Assembly (NCBI GenBank): GCA_023663705.1
Contig: JAMPGY010000004.1
Coordinates: forward strand, 113,413 to 177,412
Direction: 5' to 3'
Source of the DNA: Clostridium sp.
GTDB taxonomy: Bacteria > Bacteroidota > Bacteroidia > Bacteroidales > Bacteroidaceae
Length of the DNA: 64,000 nt
Position 1 is the first letter of the stretch. Each line of letters opens with the position of its first letter. The position numbers and the translations under genes were made by a program. Under the pieces are notes generated by a model that did not search any database, was not told the DNA's origin, and saw nothing but the letters and a program-made list of their open reading frames with translations. This document shows positions 10,300 to 19,364 of the stretch, piece by piece.

Positions 10300-10330
10300 T
10301 TGCTTAATGGCTTCTTTTCTCGTAATTTTG
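10300..10330 (+). promoter_or_regulatory. Bacteroidetes-type promoter of the sppA-lpxK operon
   Basis: TTG at 10300-10302 is followed after 20 bases by TAATTTTG at 10323-10330, matching the TAnnTTTG -7 box with good spacing. The sppA ATG lies 25 bases further on. Confidence 0.6.
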
Positions 10331-10355
10331 CAAGAAATCGTCACTTGTTATACCG

Positions 10356-12125
10356 ATGAAAGACTTTTTTAAATACATGTTTGCCAGTCTGACCGGTGTG
10401 TTACTGGCCGGAGGAGTTCTAATGATGTTTTTGATTGTTTCCCTTGTTGCCACCCTGATGGGAGGAAGCGGGAACACAACCGAACTGAAGCCGCACTCCG
10501 TGCTCCGCATCCCGCTCAACGGCATATTGTCCGAACGCTACACGGAAAGTCCGCTGGATATGCTGCAAGGCAAAAGCGAAAGCGGACTGGGGCTGGAACA
10601 AACCGTACAGGCAATCCTGCTGGCCAAAGACAATAAAGATATCGACGGCATTTACATCGAGGCCGGTTCGCTGGCTGGTGCCACTCCAGCCATGCTGGAG
10701 GAAATTCGCCAGGCCATCGTAGAATTCCGCACAAGCGGTAAGCCTGTAATCTGTTACGGTGACATCTATTCGCAGGGATGCTATTACATCTGCAGCGCGG
10801 CCGACCGCGTGGCGCTCAATCCGCAAGGGGCCGTCAACTGGAACGGAATGGCAGCCCAACCGATATTTTTCAAGGATTTGCTGGAGAAAATCGGTGTGCA
10901 CATGCAGGTGTTCCGCGTGGGCAACTACAAATCGGCCGTCGAACCTTATACCTCCACTTCTATGAGCGAGGCCAACCGTGAACAAGTGAGTTCTTATCTC
11001 CACTCCATTTGGGGGATACTGGTGGATGACGTAGCATCCTCGCGCAGCATCGAGCGCGACAGCCTGCTCCACTATGCCGACGAATACATGGGCTTTGCGC
11101 CGGCCGAAACCGTGGTGGAACGGGGACTGGCAGACACGCTCTGCTATGCCGACGGCATGAAAGACTACCTGCAACAACGCTTCGGACAACAAGACAAGAA
11201 AGTAAACTTCATCGCTCCCGACGACTTCCTGGCAGCCGCCGAAAAGGACGGCACGAAGGCTAAGGATCATATCGCCGTATATTATGCTTTCGGCGACATC
11301 GTGGAAGAGGCAAACGAATGGGGAGACCCCTGTATCGCCTCGAGCACCGTGTGCAACGACCTGCGCGAACTGCGTGAGGACAAAAATGTGAAAGCCGTAG
11401 TGATTCGTGTCAACTCGGGCGGTGGAAGTGCCTATGCATCCGAACAGATTTGGCGCGAAGTAACACTGATACAACAGGAAAAACCGGTCATCGTGTCGAT
11501 GGGCGGCATGGCTGCATCAGGTGGCTACTACATATCCTGTGCGGCCGACTCCATCCTGGTCGAACCCATGACCCTGACGGGTAGCATAGGTATATTCGGC
11601 ATATTTCCGGACGCCAGCAACCTGTTGCAAGAGAAACTGGGGCTGCACTTCGATGTGGTGAAGACCAACGAACTGGCCGACTTCGGCACACAGGCACGCC
11701 CGCTTAACGCCACGGAGAGCGAACTGCTGCAGCACTACATCAACCGAGGCTACGACCTGTTTGTGAAGCGTGTGGCCGACGGCCGGCAAATGAGTACGGA
11801 CAGCATACACCAACTGGCACAAGGCCGCGTATGGACCGGGCTACAGGCTGTGGAGAACGGCCTGGCCGACCGTTGCGGCAATCTACAGGATGCCATCCGT
11901 GCGGCAGCAGCGAAAAGCGGACTGGACAAATATCAGGTGGACAGCTACCCACAGAATAAAGAATGGTATGAAACCCTGTTGGGCGATGCCCGCAAGCACT
12001 ATATGGAAAGCCAACTGGGCAGCGCATGGCGCGAATACCTGCCCCTGCACCAATGGCTCAGAGGCATGGATCGCCAGTCGTGCATCCAAGCCCGCATGCT
12101 CTATCTGCCTAACCTTACAAACTGA
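10356..12125 (+). CDS. sppA: Signal peptide peptidase SppA, 67K type
   Basis: 589 residues, the two-domain SppA length. It is an inner-membrane serine protease that degrades signal peptides left after export. Residues about 10-38 form a single N-terminal membrane anchor. The catalytic lysine is in GNYKSA (Lys192, first domain) and the nucleophilic serine in MAASGGYY (Ser388, second domain), the Ser-Lys dyad arrangement known from E. coli SppA. It has its own promoter, and lpxK begins 9 bases after its stop. The codons and family assignment are unremarkable. Confidence 0.92.
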   Translation: MKDFFKYMFASLTGVLLAGGVLMMFLIVSLVATLMGGSGNTTELKPHSVLRIPLNGILSERYTESPLDMLQGKSESGLGLEQTVQAILLAKDNKDIDGIYIEAGSLAGATPAMLEEIRQAIVEFRTSGKPVICYGDIYSQGCYYICSAADRVALNPQGAVNWNGMAAQPIFFKDLLEKIGVHMQVFRVGNYKSAVEPYTSTSMSEANREQVSSYLHSIWGILVDDVASSRSIERDSLLHYADEYMGFAPAETVVERGLADTLCYADGMKDYLQQRFGQQDKKVNFIAPDDFLAAAEKDGTKAKDHIAVYYAFGDIVEEANEWGDPCIASSTVCNDLRELREDKNVKAVVIRVNSGGGSAYASEQIWREVTLIQQEKPVIVSMGGMAASGGYYISCAADSILVEPMTLTGSIGIFGIFPDASNLLQEKLGLHFDVVKTNELADFGTQARPLNATESELLQHYINRGYDLFVKRVADGRQMSTDSIHQLAQGRVWTGLQAVENGLADRCGNLQDAIRAAAAKSGLDKYQVDSYPQNKEWYETLLGDARKHYMESQLGSAWREYLPLHQWLRGMDRQSCIQARMLYLPNLTN

Positions 12126-12133
12126 CGAGCTAC

Positions 12134-13297
12134 ATGGAAGGTGACCTGATAAAGATTAACGAATGGCTGTTGCCGTTTTCGTGGCTTTACGGAATCGGAG
12201 TGCGCCTGCGCAACGAACTTTTCGACCTGGGCATACTGAAATCACGCAGCTACGATGTTCCGGTAATCTCGGTGGGCAACCTCACCGTGGGCGGTACGGG
12301 CAAGACTCCCCATACCGAATACCTGATACGGCTGTTGCAAAAAAAATATCAGGTAGCTGTGCTGAGCCGGGGCTACAAACGCAAAAGCAAGGGTTTCCTT
12401 CTGGCAGACACCGCAACCCCCATGGAACTGATAGGCGACGAACCCTATCAGATGAAACAGAAATTCCCCAATGCCCATGTAGCCGTAGACAAGAACCGTC
12501 GAAGAGGCATTGAACGTCTGTGCGACGAACATATCACCCCGGCGACAGACGTCGTCATTCTGGATGATGCCTTCCAGCACCGCTATGTGCAACCGGGCAT
12601 CAACATCCTGCTGGTGGACTACCACCGTATGATCTACGACGACAAGTTGCTGCCTGCCGGTCGCCTGCGCGAACCGAAAGAAGGCACACGCCGCGCCAAC
12701 ATTGTCATCGTCACCAAGTGTCCGAGAGACATGAAGCCTATGGGCTTCCGCGTCATCAGCAAAGCGCTTCGCCTATTTCCCTACCAAAAACTCTTCTTCT
12801 CCACCCTGCGCTACGGCACACTCCGACAAGTGTTCGGAGAAGATACACGCCCACTGGACAGTCTGCGCAAGGAAGAACAGGTGGTGCTGCTCACCGGCAT
12901 AGCTTCGCCCGAACAGATGAAACTGGACATCGAACAGTATGCACCGCTCACCATTCCCTTGCCTTTTGGTGACCACCACTACTTCACGCCTGCGGATGTG
13001 TCTCTGATCAATCAGACTCTGGCACGCATCAAAGGCGACAAACTCATCATCACAACCGAAAAAGACGCCTGTAGGCTACAGACTACCGAGGGACTGAGCG
13101 ACGAGGTGAAAAAATACTTGTATGTGCTGCCCATAGAGGTTGAAATCATGCAGGAGCAACAAGAAACATTTAACGAAAACATTACTGGCTATGTACTCAA
13201 AAATTCAAGAAACAGCATCTTGGCTAAAAGCCAAAATGCCGGCAAATCCAACAACGGCTATCATCTTAGGAACCGGATTGGGCAAGCTGGCCGCTGA
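12134..13297 (+). CDS. lpxK: Tetraacyldisaccharide 4'-kinase LpxK
   Basis: 387 residues. It phosphorylates the 4' position of the lipid A disaccharide at the inner face of the inner membrane. The N-terminal hydrophobic segment WLLPFSWLYGIG is the usual membrane contact. The P-loop reads VGGTGKTPH (about residues 53-61), and LDDAFQHR is the family motif downstream. It starts 9 bases after sppA. The last 107 bases overlap the next gene in another frame. The overlapped tail includes YVLKNSRNSIL, which I recall as similar to other Bacteroidetes LpxK C-termini, so I regard the extension as genuine. Confidence 0.93.
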   Translation: MEGDLIKINEWLLPFSWLYGIGVRLRNELFDLGILKSRSYDVPVISVGNLTVGGTGKTPHTEYLIRLLQKKYQVAVLSRGYKRKSKGFLLADTATPMELIGDEPYQMKQKFPNAHVAVDKNRRRGIERLCDEHITPATDVVILDDAFQHRYVQPGINILLVDYHRMIYDDKLLPAGRLREPKEGTRRANIVIVTKCPRDMKPMGFRVISKALRLFPYQKLFFSTLRYGTLRQVFGEDTRPLDSLRKEEQVVLLTGIASPEQMKLDIEQYAPLTIPLPFGDHHYFTPADVSLINQTLARIKGDKLIITTEKDACRLQTTEGLSDEVKKYLYVLPIEVEIMQEQQETFNENITGYVLKNSRNSILAKSQNAGKSNNGYHLRNRIGQAGR

Positions 13298-14000
13298 GAT
13301 TCATTCGGCATCCAGCATTGACTATAAAGACATTCCCAACTTCCCCGTATCCACCGTAGAAGGCCACAGCGGCCGACTGATTTTCGGTAAACTGGGCAAC
13401 AAAGACATCATGGCTATGGAAGGGCGCTTCCACTACTACGAGGGTTACTCGATGAAGGAGGTGACATTCCCCATACGTGTGATGCACGAACTGGGCATAC
13501 GCACCCTCTTTGTGAGTAATGCTGCCGGCGGGACAAATCCTAATTTTGAAATCGGTGATCTGATGATCATCACCGACCACATCAATGCCCTGCCCGAAAA
13601 TCCCCTGCGCGGCAAGAACTTCCCCACCGGCCCCCGATTCCTGGACATGCACGAGGCCTACAACAAGGCACTGATCGAACAGGCCAAGGAAATTGCAGCC
13701 GAAAAAGGCATCAAGGTACAACAGGGCGTGTATCTGGCCACCCAAGGCCCCACCTACGAAACTCCGTCGGAATATAAGATGTTCCGCATTTGGGGTGCAG
13801 ACGCCGTGGGCATGTCTACTGTGCCTGAAGTAATCGTGGCCAACCATTGTGGCATGAAATGTTTCGGCATCAGTGTCATCACCGACCTGGGGGTGGAAGG
13901 TAAAATCGTGGAAGTAAGTCACGAGGAGGTGCAGAAGGCTGCTGATGCCGTGCAACCGCTCATGGCAGACATCATGCGCGAAATGATCAACCGTGCCTAA
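13191..14000 (+). CDS. punA: Purine nucleoside phosphorylase, class I trimeric
   Basis: 269 residues; it cleaves inosine or guanosine with phosphate to give base and ribose-1-phosphate. I start at the ATG at 13191 (MYSKIQETASWL) because the family's N-terminal helix begins there; an in-frame ATG at 13140 adds 17 atypical residues. Motifs seen are IILGTGLG (phosphate loop), STVEGHSG, SNAAGG and GPTYETPSEYKM with VGMSTVPE (purine and ribose site). The 5' 107 bases lie inside lpxK in another frame, so expression is probably coupled to lpxK. The assignment is confident; base specificity cannot be read from the sequence. Confidence 0.92.
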   Translation: MYSKIQETASWLKAKMPANPTTAIILGTGLGKLAAEIHSASSIDYKDIPNFPVSTVEGHSGRLIFGKLGNKDIMAMEGRFHYYEGYSMKEVTFPIRVMHELGIRTLFVSNAAGGTNPNFEIGDLMIITDHINALPENPLRGKNFPTGPRFLDMHEAYNKALIEQAKEIAAEKGIKVQQGVYLATQGPTYETPSEYKMFRIWGADAVGMSTVPEVIVANHCGMKCFGISVITDLGVEGKIVEVSHEEVQKAADAVQPLMADIMREMINRA

Positions 14001-14033
14001 CCTGCCACCATTATACAAATAGGTAGAAAACAC

Positions 14034-15116
14034 ATGCAGACAAACAAACGTACCGAAATAGCCACATTGGGCGAGTTTGGTCTCATCAAGCATCTCACCG
14101 AGCAACTGCCCGTGGAGAACGCCTCCACCGTCTACGGTGTGGGAGACGACTGCGCCGTGATGCAGTACGGGGCAGACAAACAAGTGCTGATAACCACCGA
14201 CCTGCTGATGGAGGGCGTACACTTCGACCTGACGTATGTTCCTCTGAAACATTTGGGTTACAAAGCTGCCATGGTGAATCTGTCGGACATCTATGCCATG
14301 AACGGCATGCCCCGGCAAATGGTCGTATCTATCGCCCTGAGCAAACGCTTCTGTATCGAGGACATGGAGGAATTCTATGCCGGACTCCGATTGGCTTGCG
14401 AAGCCCATCACGTGGACATCGTGGGTGGCGACACTACATCATCGCTCACCGGACTGGCCATCAGTATCACCTGTATCGGTGAGGCCGACAAAAACAAGGT
14501 GACCTACCGGAACGGAGCGCAGGACACCGATCTCATTTGTGTGTCGGGCGACTTAGGGGCAGCCTACATGGGACTGCAATTGCTGGAACGCGAAAAAACC
14601 GTCTTCAACCAGCAACAGTCCGAACAACATCCGGATAACGGACAGTCCAATGACACCGACACCACCCTGCAACCCGACTTCAGCGGCAAAGAATACATCC
14701 TGGAACGCCAGCTCAAGCCCGAGGCACGTCGCGACATTGTGGAAGTGCTGGACAAGGCGGGCATACGCCCAACCGCCATGATGGATATCTCCGATGGACT
14801 GAGTTCCGAACTGATGCACATCTGTACACAAAGTCACACCGGCTGTCGCATCTACGAAGACCGCATTCCACTGGACTATCAGACAGCAGTGATGGCCGAG
14901 GAACTGAACATGAACGTCACCACCTGCGCCCTCAATGGCGGAGAAGACTATGAACTGCTCTTCACCGTTCCCCTCTCCGAACACGACAAAGTGAGCGAAC
15001 TTCCCGATGTGAAGGTTATCGGCTATATCACCAAGCCCGAAATGGGCTGCGCGCTGATTTGCCGGGACGGCAACGAGATGGAACTGAAAGCCCAAGGCTG
15101 GAATCCACTGAAATAA
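14034..15116 (+). CDS. thiL: Thiamine-monophosphate kinase ThiL
   Basis: 360 residues; it makes thiamine diphosphate from thiamine monophosphate and ATP. Family motifs are present: VGDDCAVM near residue 40, the metal-binding TTDLLMEGVHF, NLSDIYAMNG, GGDTTSS, and MMDISDGLSSE followed by NGGEDYELLF. A stretch of about 30 polar residues (QQQSEQHPDNGQ and following) between the two halves makes it slightly longer than enterobacterial ThiL. It follows the phosphorylase by 33 bases and is probably the last gene of the sppA operon. Confidence 0.93.
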   Translation: MQTNKRTEIATLGEFGLIKHLTEQLPVENASTVYGVGDDCAVMQYGADKQVLITTDLLMEGVHFDLTYVPLKHLGYKAAMVNLSDIYAMNGMPRQMVVSIALSKRFCIEDMEEFYAGLRLACEAHHVDIVGGDTTSSLTGLAISITCIGEADKNKVTYRNGAQDTDLICVSGDLGAAYMGLQLLEREKTVFNQQQSEQHPDNGQSNDTDTTLQPDFSGKEYILERQLKPEARRDIVEVLDKAGIRPTAMMDISDGLSSELMHICTQSHTGCRIYEDRIPLDYQTAVMAEELNMNVTTCALNGGEDYELLFTVPLSEHDKVSELPDVKVIGYITKPEMGCALICRDGNEMELKAQGWNPLK

Positions 15117-15203
15117 CCTTTCCTCCTCTCTAACAACGAACATCCGGACGGATCTGTTTCATGACAGACTTGTCCGAATGCTTGCTTTTTGTGAGCGGAT
15201 TGC

Positions 15204-15234
15204 TTGTGAGATAACATAATAATCCGTACCTTTG
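15204..15234 (+). promoter_or_regulatory. Promoter of rplY
   Basis: TTG at 15204-15206 and TACCTTTG at 15227-15234 are separated by 20 bases, a near-ideal Bacteroidetes promoter. It implies an untranslated leader of about 90 bases before the ATG at 15331. Confidence 0.68.
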
Positions 15235-15250
15235 CACCGCTTTTTAGCAG

Positions 15251-15278
15251 CATCCCTGATGCAAAGCATCGTGTGATG
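15251..15278 (+). promoter_or_regulatory. Hairpin in the rplY mRNA leader
   Basis: GATGC-AAA-GCATC at 15258-15270 forms a compact stem, extended across a small internal loop by CATC (15251-15254) and GATG (15275-15278). It sits early in the leader of a ribosomal protein gene. A regulatory role is possible but only inferred. Confidence 0.35.
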
Positions 15279-15330
15279 GTGAATTAAGCAAAGAAATAAC
15301 TTAATTTAGAGTAACACAAAAATTAGTAAA

Positions 15331-15930
15331 ATGAAAGAAATCAGCGTAAAAGGTACTATCCGTACCGAGATTGGCAAGAAAGCCACCCGCGAACTGCGTA
15401 AGAACAACGGCGTTCCCTGCAACCTGTATGGTGAGGCCAAGGATGAAAACGGTCTGCCCTTGGCTGTATCGTTCTCAACCACAAATGACGAACTGCGCAA
15501 CCTCATCTACTCTCCCGACATCTATGCCGTTAACCTCGACATTGATGGCAAGAGCTGCAAGGCTGTGCTGAAGGAAATCCAGTTCCACCCCGTAAAGGAC
15601 AACGTATTGCACGTTGACTTCTACGAAATCACCGAAGAGAAGCCTATCATCATGGAAGTGCCCATCAAGTTGGTTGGTCTGGCAGAAGGTGTGAAGGCCG
15701 GTGGTAAGCTGGCTGCTTCCGTACGTAAGCTGAAGGTTAAATCTACCTACAAGAACATCCCTGAGCGTCTGGAGATCAACGTATCTCATTTGGGTCTGGG
15801 TAAGACCATCAAAGTGGGCGAGTTGAACTTCGAAGGTCTCGAACTGGTTACCAGCAAGAACGTTGTGGTATGTCAGGTGAAGATGACCCGTGGTGCAATG
15901 GCTGCCGCCGCAGCTGCCGCCGGCAAGTAA
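15331..15930 (+). CDS. rplY: 50S ribosomal protein L25, long CTC/TL5 form
   Basis: 199 residues, with an N-terminal 5S rRNA-binding L25 domain (about 1-92, with RKNNGVPCNLYG) and a C-terminal CTC beta domain (about 93-185), then an Ala-rich tail (AMAAAAAAAGK). This is the two-domain length, unlike the 94-residue E. coli protein. Codons favour CGT, GGT and GCT more than neighbouring genes, as expected for a highly expressed ribosomal protein. It has its own promoter and a roughly 90-base leader. pth starts 18 bases later and is likely co-transcribed. Confidence 0.95.
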   Translation: MKEISVKGTIRTEIGKKATRELRKNNGVPCNLYGEAKDENGLPLAVSFSTTNDELRNLIYSPDIYAVNLDIDGKSCKAVLKEIQFHPVKDNVLHVDFYEITEEKPIIMEVPIKLVGLAEGVKAGGKLAASVRKLKVKSTYKNIPERLEINVSHLGLGKTIKVGELNFEGLELVTSKNVVVCQVKMTRGAMAAAAAAAGK

Positions 15931-15948
15931 TCCGAAGCATAAGAAAGC

Positions 15949-16512
15949 ATGAAATATTTGATTGTCGGTCTGGGAAACATCGGCTCCGAATACGATGGAA
16001 CCCGCCACAATATTGGATTCAGAGTATTGGACGCCCTTGCAAAGGCGTCCAATCTTGTTTTTGCAGACAAACGATACGGAGCCGTCACAACATTGTCTGT
16101 CAAAGGCCAGCAACTGATTCTGCTCAAACCCTCTACCTACATGAACCTGAGCGGAAACGCCGTACGCTATTGGATGCAACAGGAAAACATCCCCTTGGAA
16201 CGTGTGCTGGTGATTGTGGACGACCTGTCGCTCCCCTTCGGTGCCCTGCGCATGAAACCCTCGGGCAGTGATGCCGGACACAACGGTCTGAAGCATATTG
16301 CCGCCACACTGGGCACACAGGCTTACGCCCGTCTGCGCTTTGGCATCGGCAACGATTTCCCGCGCGGAGGACAAGTAGACTTCGTGTTGAGTTCGTTTCA
16401 CGAAGACGAATTGATCCACATGGACGAACGCGTGGAGCTGGCAGGTGAAATGGTGAAGAGCTTCTGTTTAGCGGGCATCAACATCACCATGAACCAGTTT
16501 AACAAAAAATAA
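15949..16512 (+). CDS. pth: Peptidyl-tRNA hydrolase
   Basis: 187 residues; it releases peptides from peptidyl-tRNA dropped by stalled ribosomes. The active-site Asn10 (GLGNIG) and catalytic His20 (GTRHNIGF) are at the same positions as in E. coli Pth, and STYMNLSGN and VDDLSLPFG are the further conserved segments. It lies 18 bases after rplY, and the S4-domain gene follows after 4 bases, so all three translation genes probably form one operon. Confidence 0.95.
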   Translation: MKYLIVGLGNIGSEYDGTRHNIGFRVLDALAKASNLVFADKRYGAVTTLSVKGQQLILLKPSTYMNLSGNAVRYWMQQENIPLERVLVIVDDLSLPFGALRMKPSGSDAGHNGLKHIAATLGTQAYARLRFGIGNDFPRGGQVDFVLSSFHEDELIHMDERVELAGEMVKSFCLAGINITMNQFNKK

Positions 16513-16516
16513 AGCG

Positions 16517-16930
16517 ATGGGTGAGGCAAGGATAGATAAGTGGCTGTGGGCTGCACGCATTTTCAAGACACGTTCCATAGCTGCCGCAGCCTGCAAAAAA
16601 GGACAGGTAAGCATGAAAGGCGCTCAACTGAAACCGTCGCGCACGGTGAAGGAAGGCGATGTGGTGGATGTGAAAAAACCGCCCGTCACCTACTCTTTTC
16701 GAGTGAAACAAGCCATAGAAAAGCGTGTGGGAGCCAAATTGCTTCCCGACGTGCTGGAAAACGTAACGGCACCCGAACAATATGAACTGCTGGAGATGAA
16801 CCGCATCAGCGGTTTCGTAGACCGTGCCCGAGGTACCGGACGCCCCACAAAGAAAGAACGCCGTGATCTGGAAGAGTTTACCGCTCCGGAGTTCTTCGGA
16901 GACTTTGAATTCGACCTTGAGGAAGACTGA
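16517..16930 (+). CDS. hslR: Hsp15-like S4-domain RNA-binding protein
   Basis: 137 residues. The S4 fold occupies about residues 4-65, with RIDKWLWAARIFKTRS at its start and GQVSMKG in the middle. The acidic tail ends FDLEED. In E. coli, Hsp15 binds 50S subunits carrying stranded peptidyl-tRNA. That fits its place 4 bases after pth, whose enzyme acts on the same type of substrate. The family is clear; the exact function in Bacteroidales is inferred. Confidence 0.85.
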   Translation: MGEARIDKWLWAARIFKTRSIAAAACKKGQVSMKGAQLKPSRTVKEGDVVDVKKPPVTYSFRVKQAIEKRVGAKLLPDVLENVTAPEQYELLEMNRISGFVDRARGTGRPTKKERRDLEEFTAPEFFGDFEFDLEED

Positions 16931-17031
16931 CCCGCTTCCCACCTGCAATTTAAGCATTAAAAGACGGGTACCTTAAAACCTGAAGCGGCATCTTCTCTCT
17001 CGTCCGCTCTTCAACAGTTCATTCTTTTATT

Positions 17032-17078
17032 CGCTCCGTCATTTAGACGTATTCACAATAAGTCGAAATGACGGAGCG
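17032..17078. terminator. Convergent hairpin between hslR and the HAD gene
   Basis: CGCTCCGTCATTT at 17032-17044 is the exact inverse of AAATGACGGAGCG at 17066-17078. The loop contains the stop codon of the minus-strand gene and the right arm lies in its last codons. It could stop transcription from both sides. Confidence 0.5.
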
Positions 17079-17844
17079 CTTTGCTTATTCCGGCGTTGTC
17101 CACCGTGTCGGTGACATAGTCGGCTGCCTGTCGCACCTCAGGTAAAGCATTGCCCATGGCCACCCCGATTCCCACATGAGACAGCATGGAGATGTCGTTG
17201 CCTCCATCACCAAAAGCCATGGTGTCCTCCACAGCTATTCCTTCATAAGCCAACACGGCATCAATACCGGCCTGCTTGCTCACACCGGAGGCTATCACAT
17301 CGGTAAAATAAGGATGCCAGCGCATGGATGTGCACCCCGGCATCAAACGGTTCATATAGTCAGCCTCACGCTCCTCACGAAAGAATGAAATCATCTGCAA
17401 CACCTCACTGCCAAGTGCTTCTGCAGCGGGACGAACCGGAGGCAGAGGCAGGTTCAACTGACTGCACACCTCACGCACATCATCCGTCAGACAATTAATG
17501 AAGGCCTCTTTGCCGGGACAAACGAATATCACGGGATAGGCCCCGGTCGGCTCCGACTCCACGTGCTTCACGACCCTACGCACATCCGCTTCCGGCACCG
17601 GCGTATGAGCAATCACACGCCCTTCGGCCGTGAAACAATGCGCTCCGGTGACCGTTATCATACCGTCGTATTCCAATTCACCCAGATTGTCGACAAACGC
17701 AGCCGGACGTCCTGTGGCAATATACACCTTGATCCCCTTGCGACGCAAAGCCGCCACATCCCTCAAGGTGGATTCCGGCACACAATGGGTGTTGAACGAA
17801 ACCAATGTCCCGTCTATATCAAAGAATACCACCTTTATGTCCAT
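17053..17844 (-). CDS. Cof-type HAD-superfamily phosphatase
   Basis: 263 residues. The HAD nucleophile motif FFDIDGTL gives Asp9 and Asp11, and the C-terminal motif GDGGNDISML supplies the metal ligands. The residues between form the C2-type cap of the Cof/YbiV group, whose members dephosphorylate sugar phosphates, nucleotides or pyridoxal phosphate. The substrate cannot be read from the sequence. It is convergent with hslR and its 3' end is part of a shared hairpin. A DUF1573 gene on the same strand ends 11 bases upstream of its start, so the two may be co-transcribed. Confidence 0.88.
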   Translation of the reverse strand: MDIKVVFFDIDGTLVSFNTHCVPESTLRDVAALRRKGIKVYIATGRPAAFVDNLGELEYDGMITVTGAHCFTAEGRVIAHTPVPEADVRRVVKHVESEPTGAYPVIFVCPGKEAFINCLTDDVREVCSQLNLPLPPVRPAAEALGSEVLQMISFFREEREADYMNRLMPGCTSMRWHPYFTDVIASGVSKQAGIDAVLAYEGIAVEDTMAFGDGGNDISMLSHVGIGVAMGNALPEVRQAADYVTDTVDNAGISKALRHFDLL

Positions 17845-17855
17845 AGCCTGAGATA

Positions 17856-18314
17856 CTATTTTTTATCCTTCTTATCCTGTTTGGCAGAGGCCGTCATGTT
17901 TCCCTCGATCACCAGCCGCACCATCTCCTGCTTGGCATTGGAACGCACGGTTATGGTCTTGCGGAAGTGTCCGGGGAACTTGCCTGTACCGTTGTAGGTG
18001 ATGTCAATCTTTCCCTTCTCGCCGGGTTTGATGGGATACTTCGTGTAGGTGGGCACCGTGCAACCGCACGAGGCGATGGCCTGATGAATCACCAGCGGGG
18101 CACTGCCCGTATTGGTAAAGTCGAACGTGCAGGTCACTGTGGCGTCATCCTCCGAGAAGGTACCGAAATTGTGGGTGGTCTTGTCGAATTTGATCTCGGC
18201 CTTGCGCGATGCCTCAGCCGCCTTCCGCTCGTTTTTATCCACTTGCTCCGTCTGGGCGAAAGCACTGCCCATATTCACCAATGCCAACAAGGCAAACATT
18301 ACAATCTTTTTCAT
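17856..18314 (-). CDS. DUF1573 exported protein
   Basis: 152 residues from the ATG at 18314, which begins the signal peptide MKKIVMFALL; three extra codons upstream are possible. The signal ends at AFAQ. The DUF1573 domain spans about residues 45-140 and includes HNFGTF, FDFTNTG and the conserved SCGCT. The domain is an Ig-like beta-sandwich common in Bacteroidetes periplasmic proteins; its function is unknown. The C-terminus is very basic (KQDKKDKK). A TACATTTG box on the minus strand (18346-18353) may be its -7 element. Confidence 0.85.
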   Translation of the reverse strand: MKKIVMFALLALVNMGSAFAQTEQVDKNERKAAEASRKAEIKFDKTTHNFGTFSEDDATVTCTFDFTNTGSAPLVIHQAIASCGCTVPTYTKYPIKPGEKGKIDITYNGTGKFPGHFRKTITVRSNAKQEMVRLVIEGNMTASAKQDKKDKK

Positions 18315-18426
18315 ATCGTACATATTATTACTCGATTACATCCGACAAATGTATAACGAATAATTAAAACAAATGACATACTTTCCTAAAAAATAGGATT
18401 TATTAGCACGGCGGACTCTTTTTTTA

Positions 18427-18434
18427 TAACTTTG
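18427..18434 (+). promoter_or_regulatory. -7 box upstream of DUF4286-ruvC
   Basis: TAACTTTG matches TAnnTTTG and is followed 28 bases later by the ATG at 18463. I see no convincing -33 element. Confidence 0.5.
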
Positions 18435-18462
18435 CACACCAGTTTCATCAATCATACGTCAG

Positions 18463-18774
18463 ATGCTGATATACAACACCACCTATCAGGTAAACTCCGA
18501 TGACGCCCGCAACTTTGTCATCTGGATACACCAATGTTATATTCCACGCGTTACCGAGTTCGGCTTTCTGAGCCACCCGCGTCTGTCGCGCATTCTGTCC
18601 CACCGCGAGGCGGAAACCGAATGTTTCTCCCTTCAGTTCGAGGTGGAGTCGTCGGCCCGTCTCCATCATTGGTACAACAAACAAGGCGCCGCCCTCAACG
18701 AGGAACTGACCCGGCTCTTTGAGGATAAGGCTGTGGGATTCACCACCCTGATGGAAGTCATAGAGGAATCGTGA
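18463..18774 (+). CDS. DUF4286 family protein
   Basis: 103 residues, a small soluble alpha/beta protein beginning [10 protein letters not shown] and containing HYN-type residues (HHWYNKQG) that I recall from the DUF4286 family. Its function is unknown. The stop codon TGA shares its last base with the ATG of ruvC, so translation is coupled and the two proteins are likely made together. A -7 box lies 28 bases upstream. Confidence 0.75.
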   Translation: MLIYNTTYQVNSDDARNFVIWIHQCYIPRVTEFGFLSHPRLSRILSHREAETECFSLQFEVESSARLHHWYNKQGAALNEELTRLFEDKAVGFTTLMEVIEES

Positions 18775-19346
18775 TGCAACACACCAAGGCTGAAAAGATC
18801 ATCCTGGGCATTGACCCCGGAACCACCATCATGGGCTACGGCGTGTTGCGCGTGGCGGGCAACCGGGCTGAAATGGTGACCATGGGCGTGATAGACCTGC
18901 GCAAGTATGGCGACCACTACCTGAAACTTGGGCGCATCTTCGAACGCGTGTCCGGGCTCATCGAATCCTACCTGCCGGACGAACTGGCCATCGAGGCGCC
19001 GTTCTTCGGCAAAAACGTGCAGAGCATGCTCAAACTGGGGCGCGCACAGGGCGTGGCCATAGCCGCAGCCATACATCGCGACATCCCCATCACCGAGTAT
19101 GCCCCCCTGAAAATAAAGATGGCCATCACCGGCAACGGGCAGGCCAGCAAGGAGCAGGTGGCCGACATGCTCACCCGCATGCTCCACATCCCGCAGGACG
19201 CCAAACTGCCCTTTCTGGATGCTACCGACGGGCTGGCCGCCGCCTACTGCCACTTCCTGCAGATGAGACGCCCGGAAACCACACGCTCCTACAGCAGCTG
19301 GAAGGACTTCATCCATAAGAATCCCACTAAAGTGAAAGGTATTTAA
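18774..19346 (+). CDS. ruvC: Holliday junction resolvase RuvC
   Basis: 190 residues from the ATG at 18774; a GTG at 18771 would add one residue. RuvC cuts Holliday junctions symmetrically with RuvAB. The acidic residues are seen in ILGIDPGT (Asp14), LAIEAPFFG, and the C-terminal [14 protein letters not shown]. The start overlaps the DUF4286 stop by one base (TGATG). An ATPase gene of the ModF type follows 18 bases later. Confidence 0.95.
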   Translation: MQHTKAEKIILGIDPGTTIMGYGVLRVAGNRAEMVTMGVIDLRKYGDHYLKLGRIFERVSGLIESYLPDELAIEAPFFGKNVQSMLKLGRAQGVAIAAAIHRDIPITEYAPLKIKMAITGNGQASKEQVADMLTRMLHIPQDAKLPFLDATDGLAAAYCHFLQMRRPETTRSYSSWKDFIHKNPTKVKGI

Positions 19347-19364
19347 GAAAATCCGGCACACATC

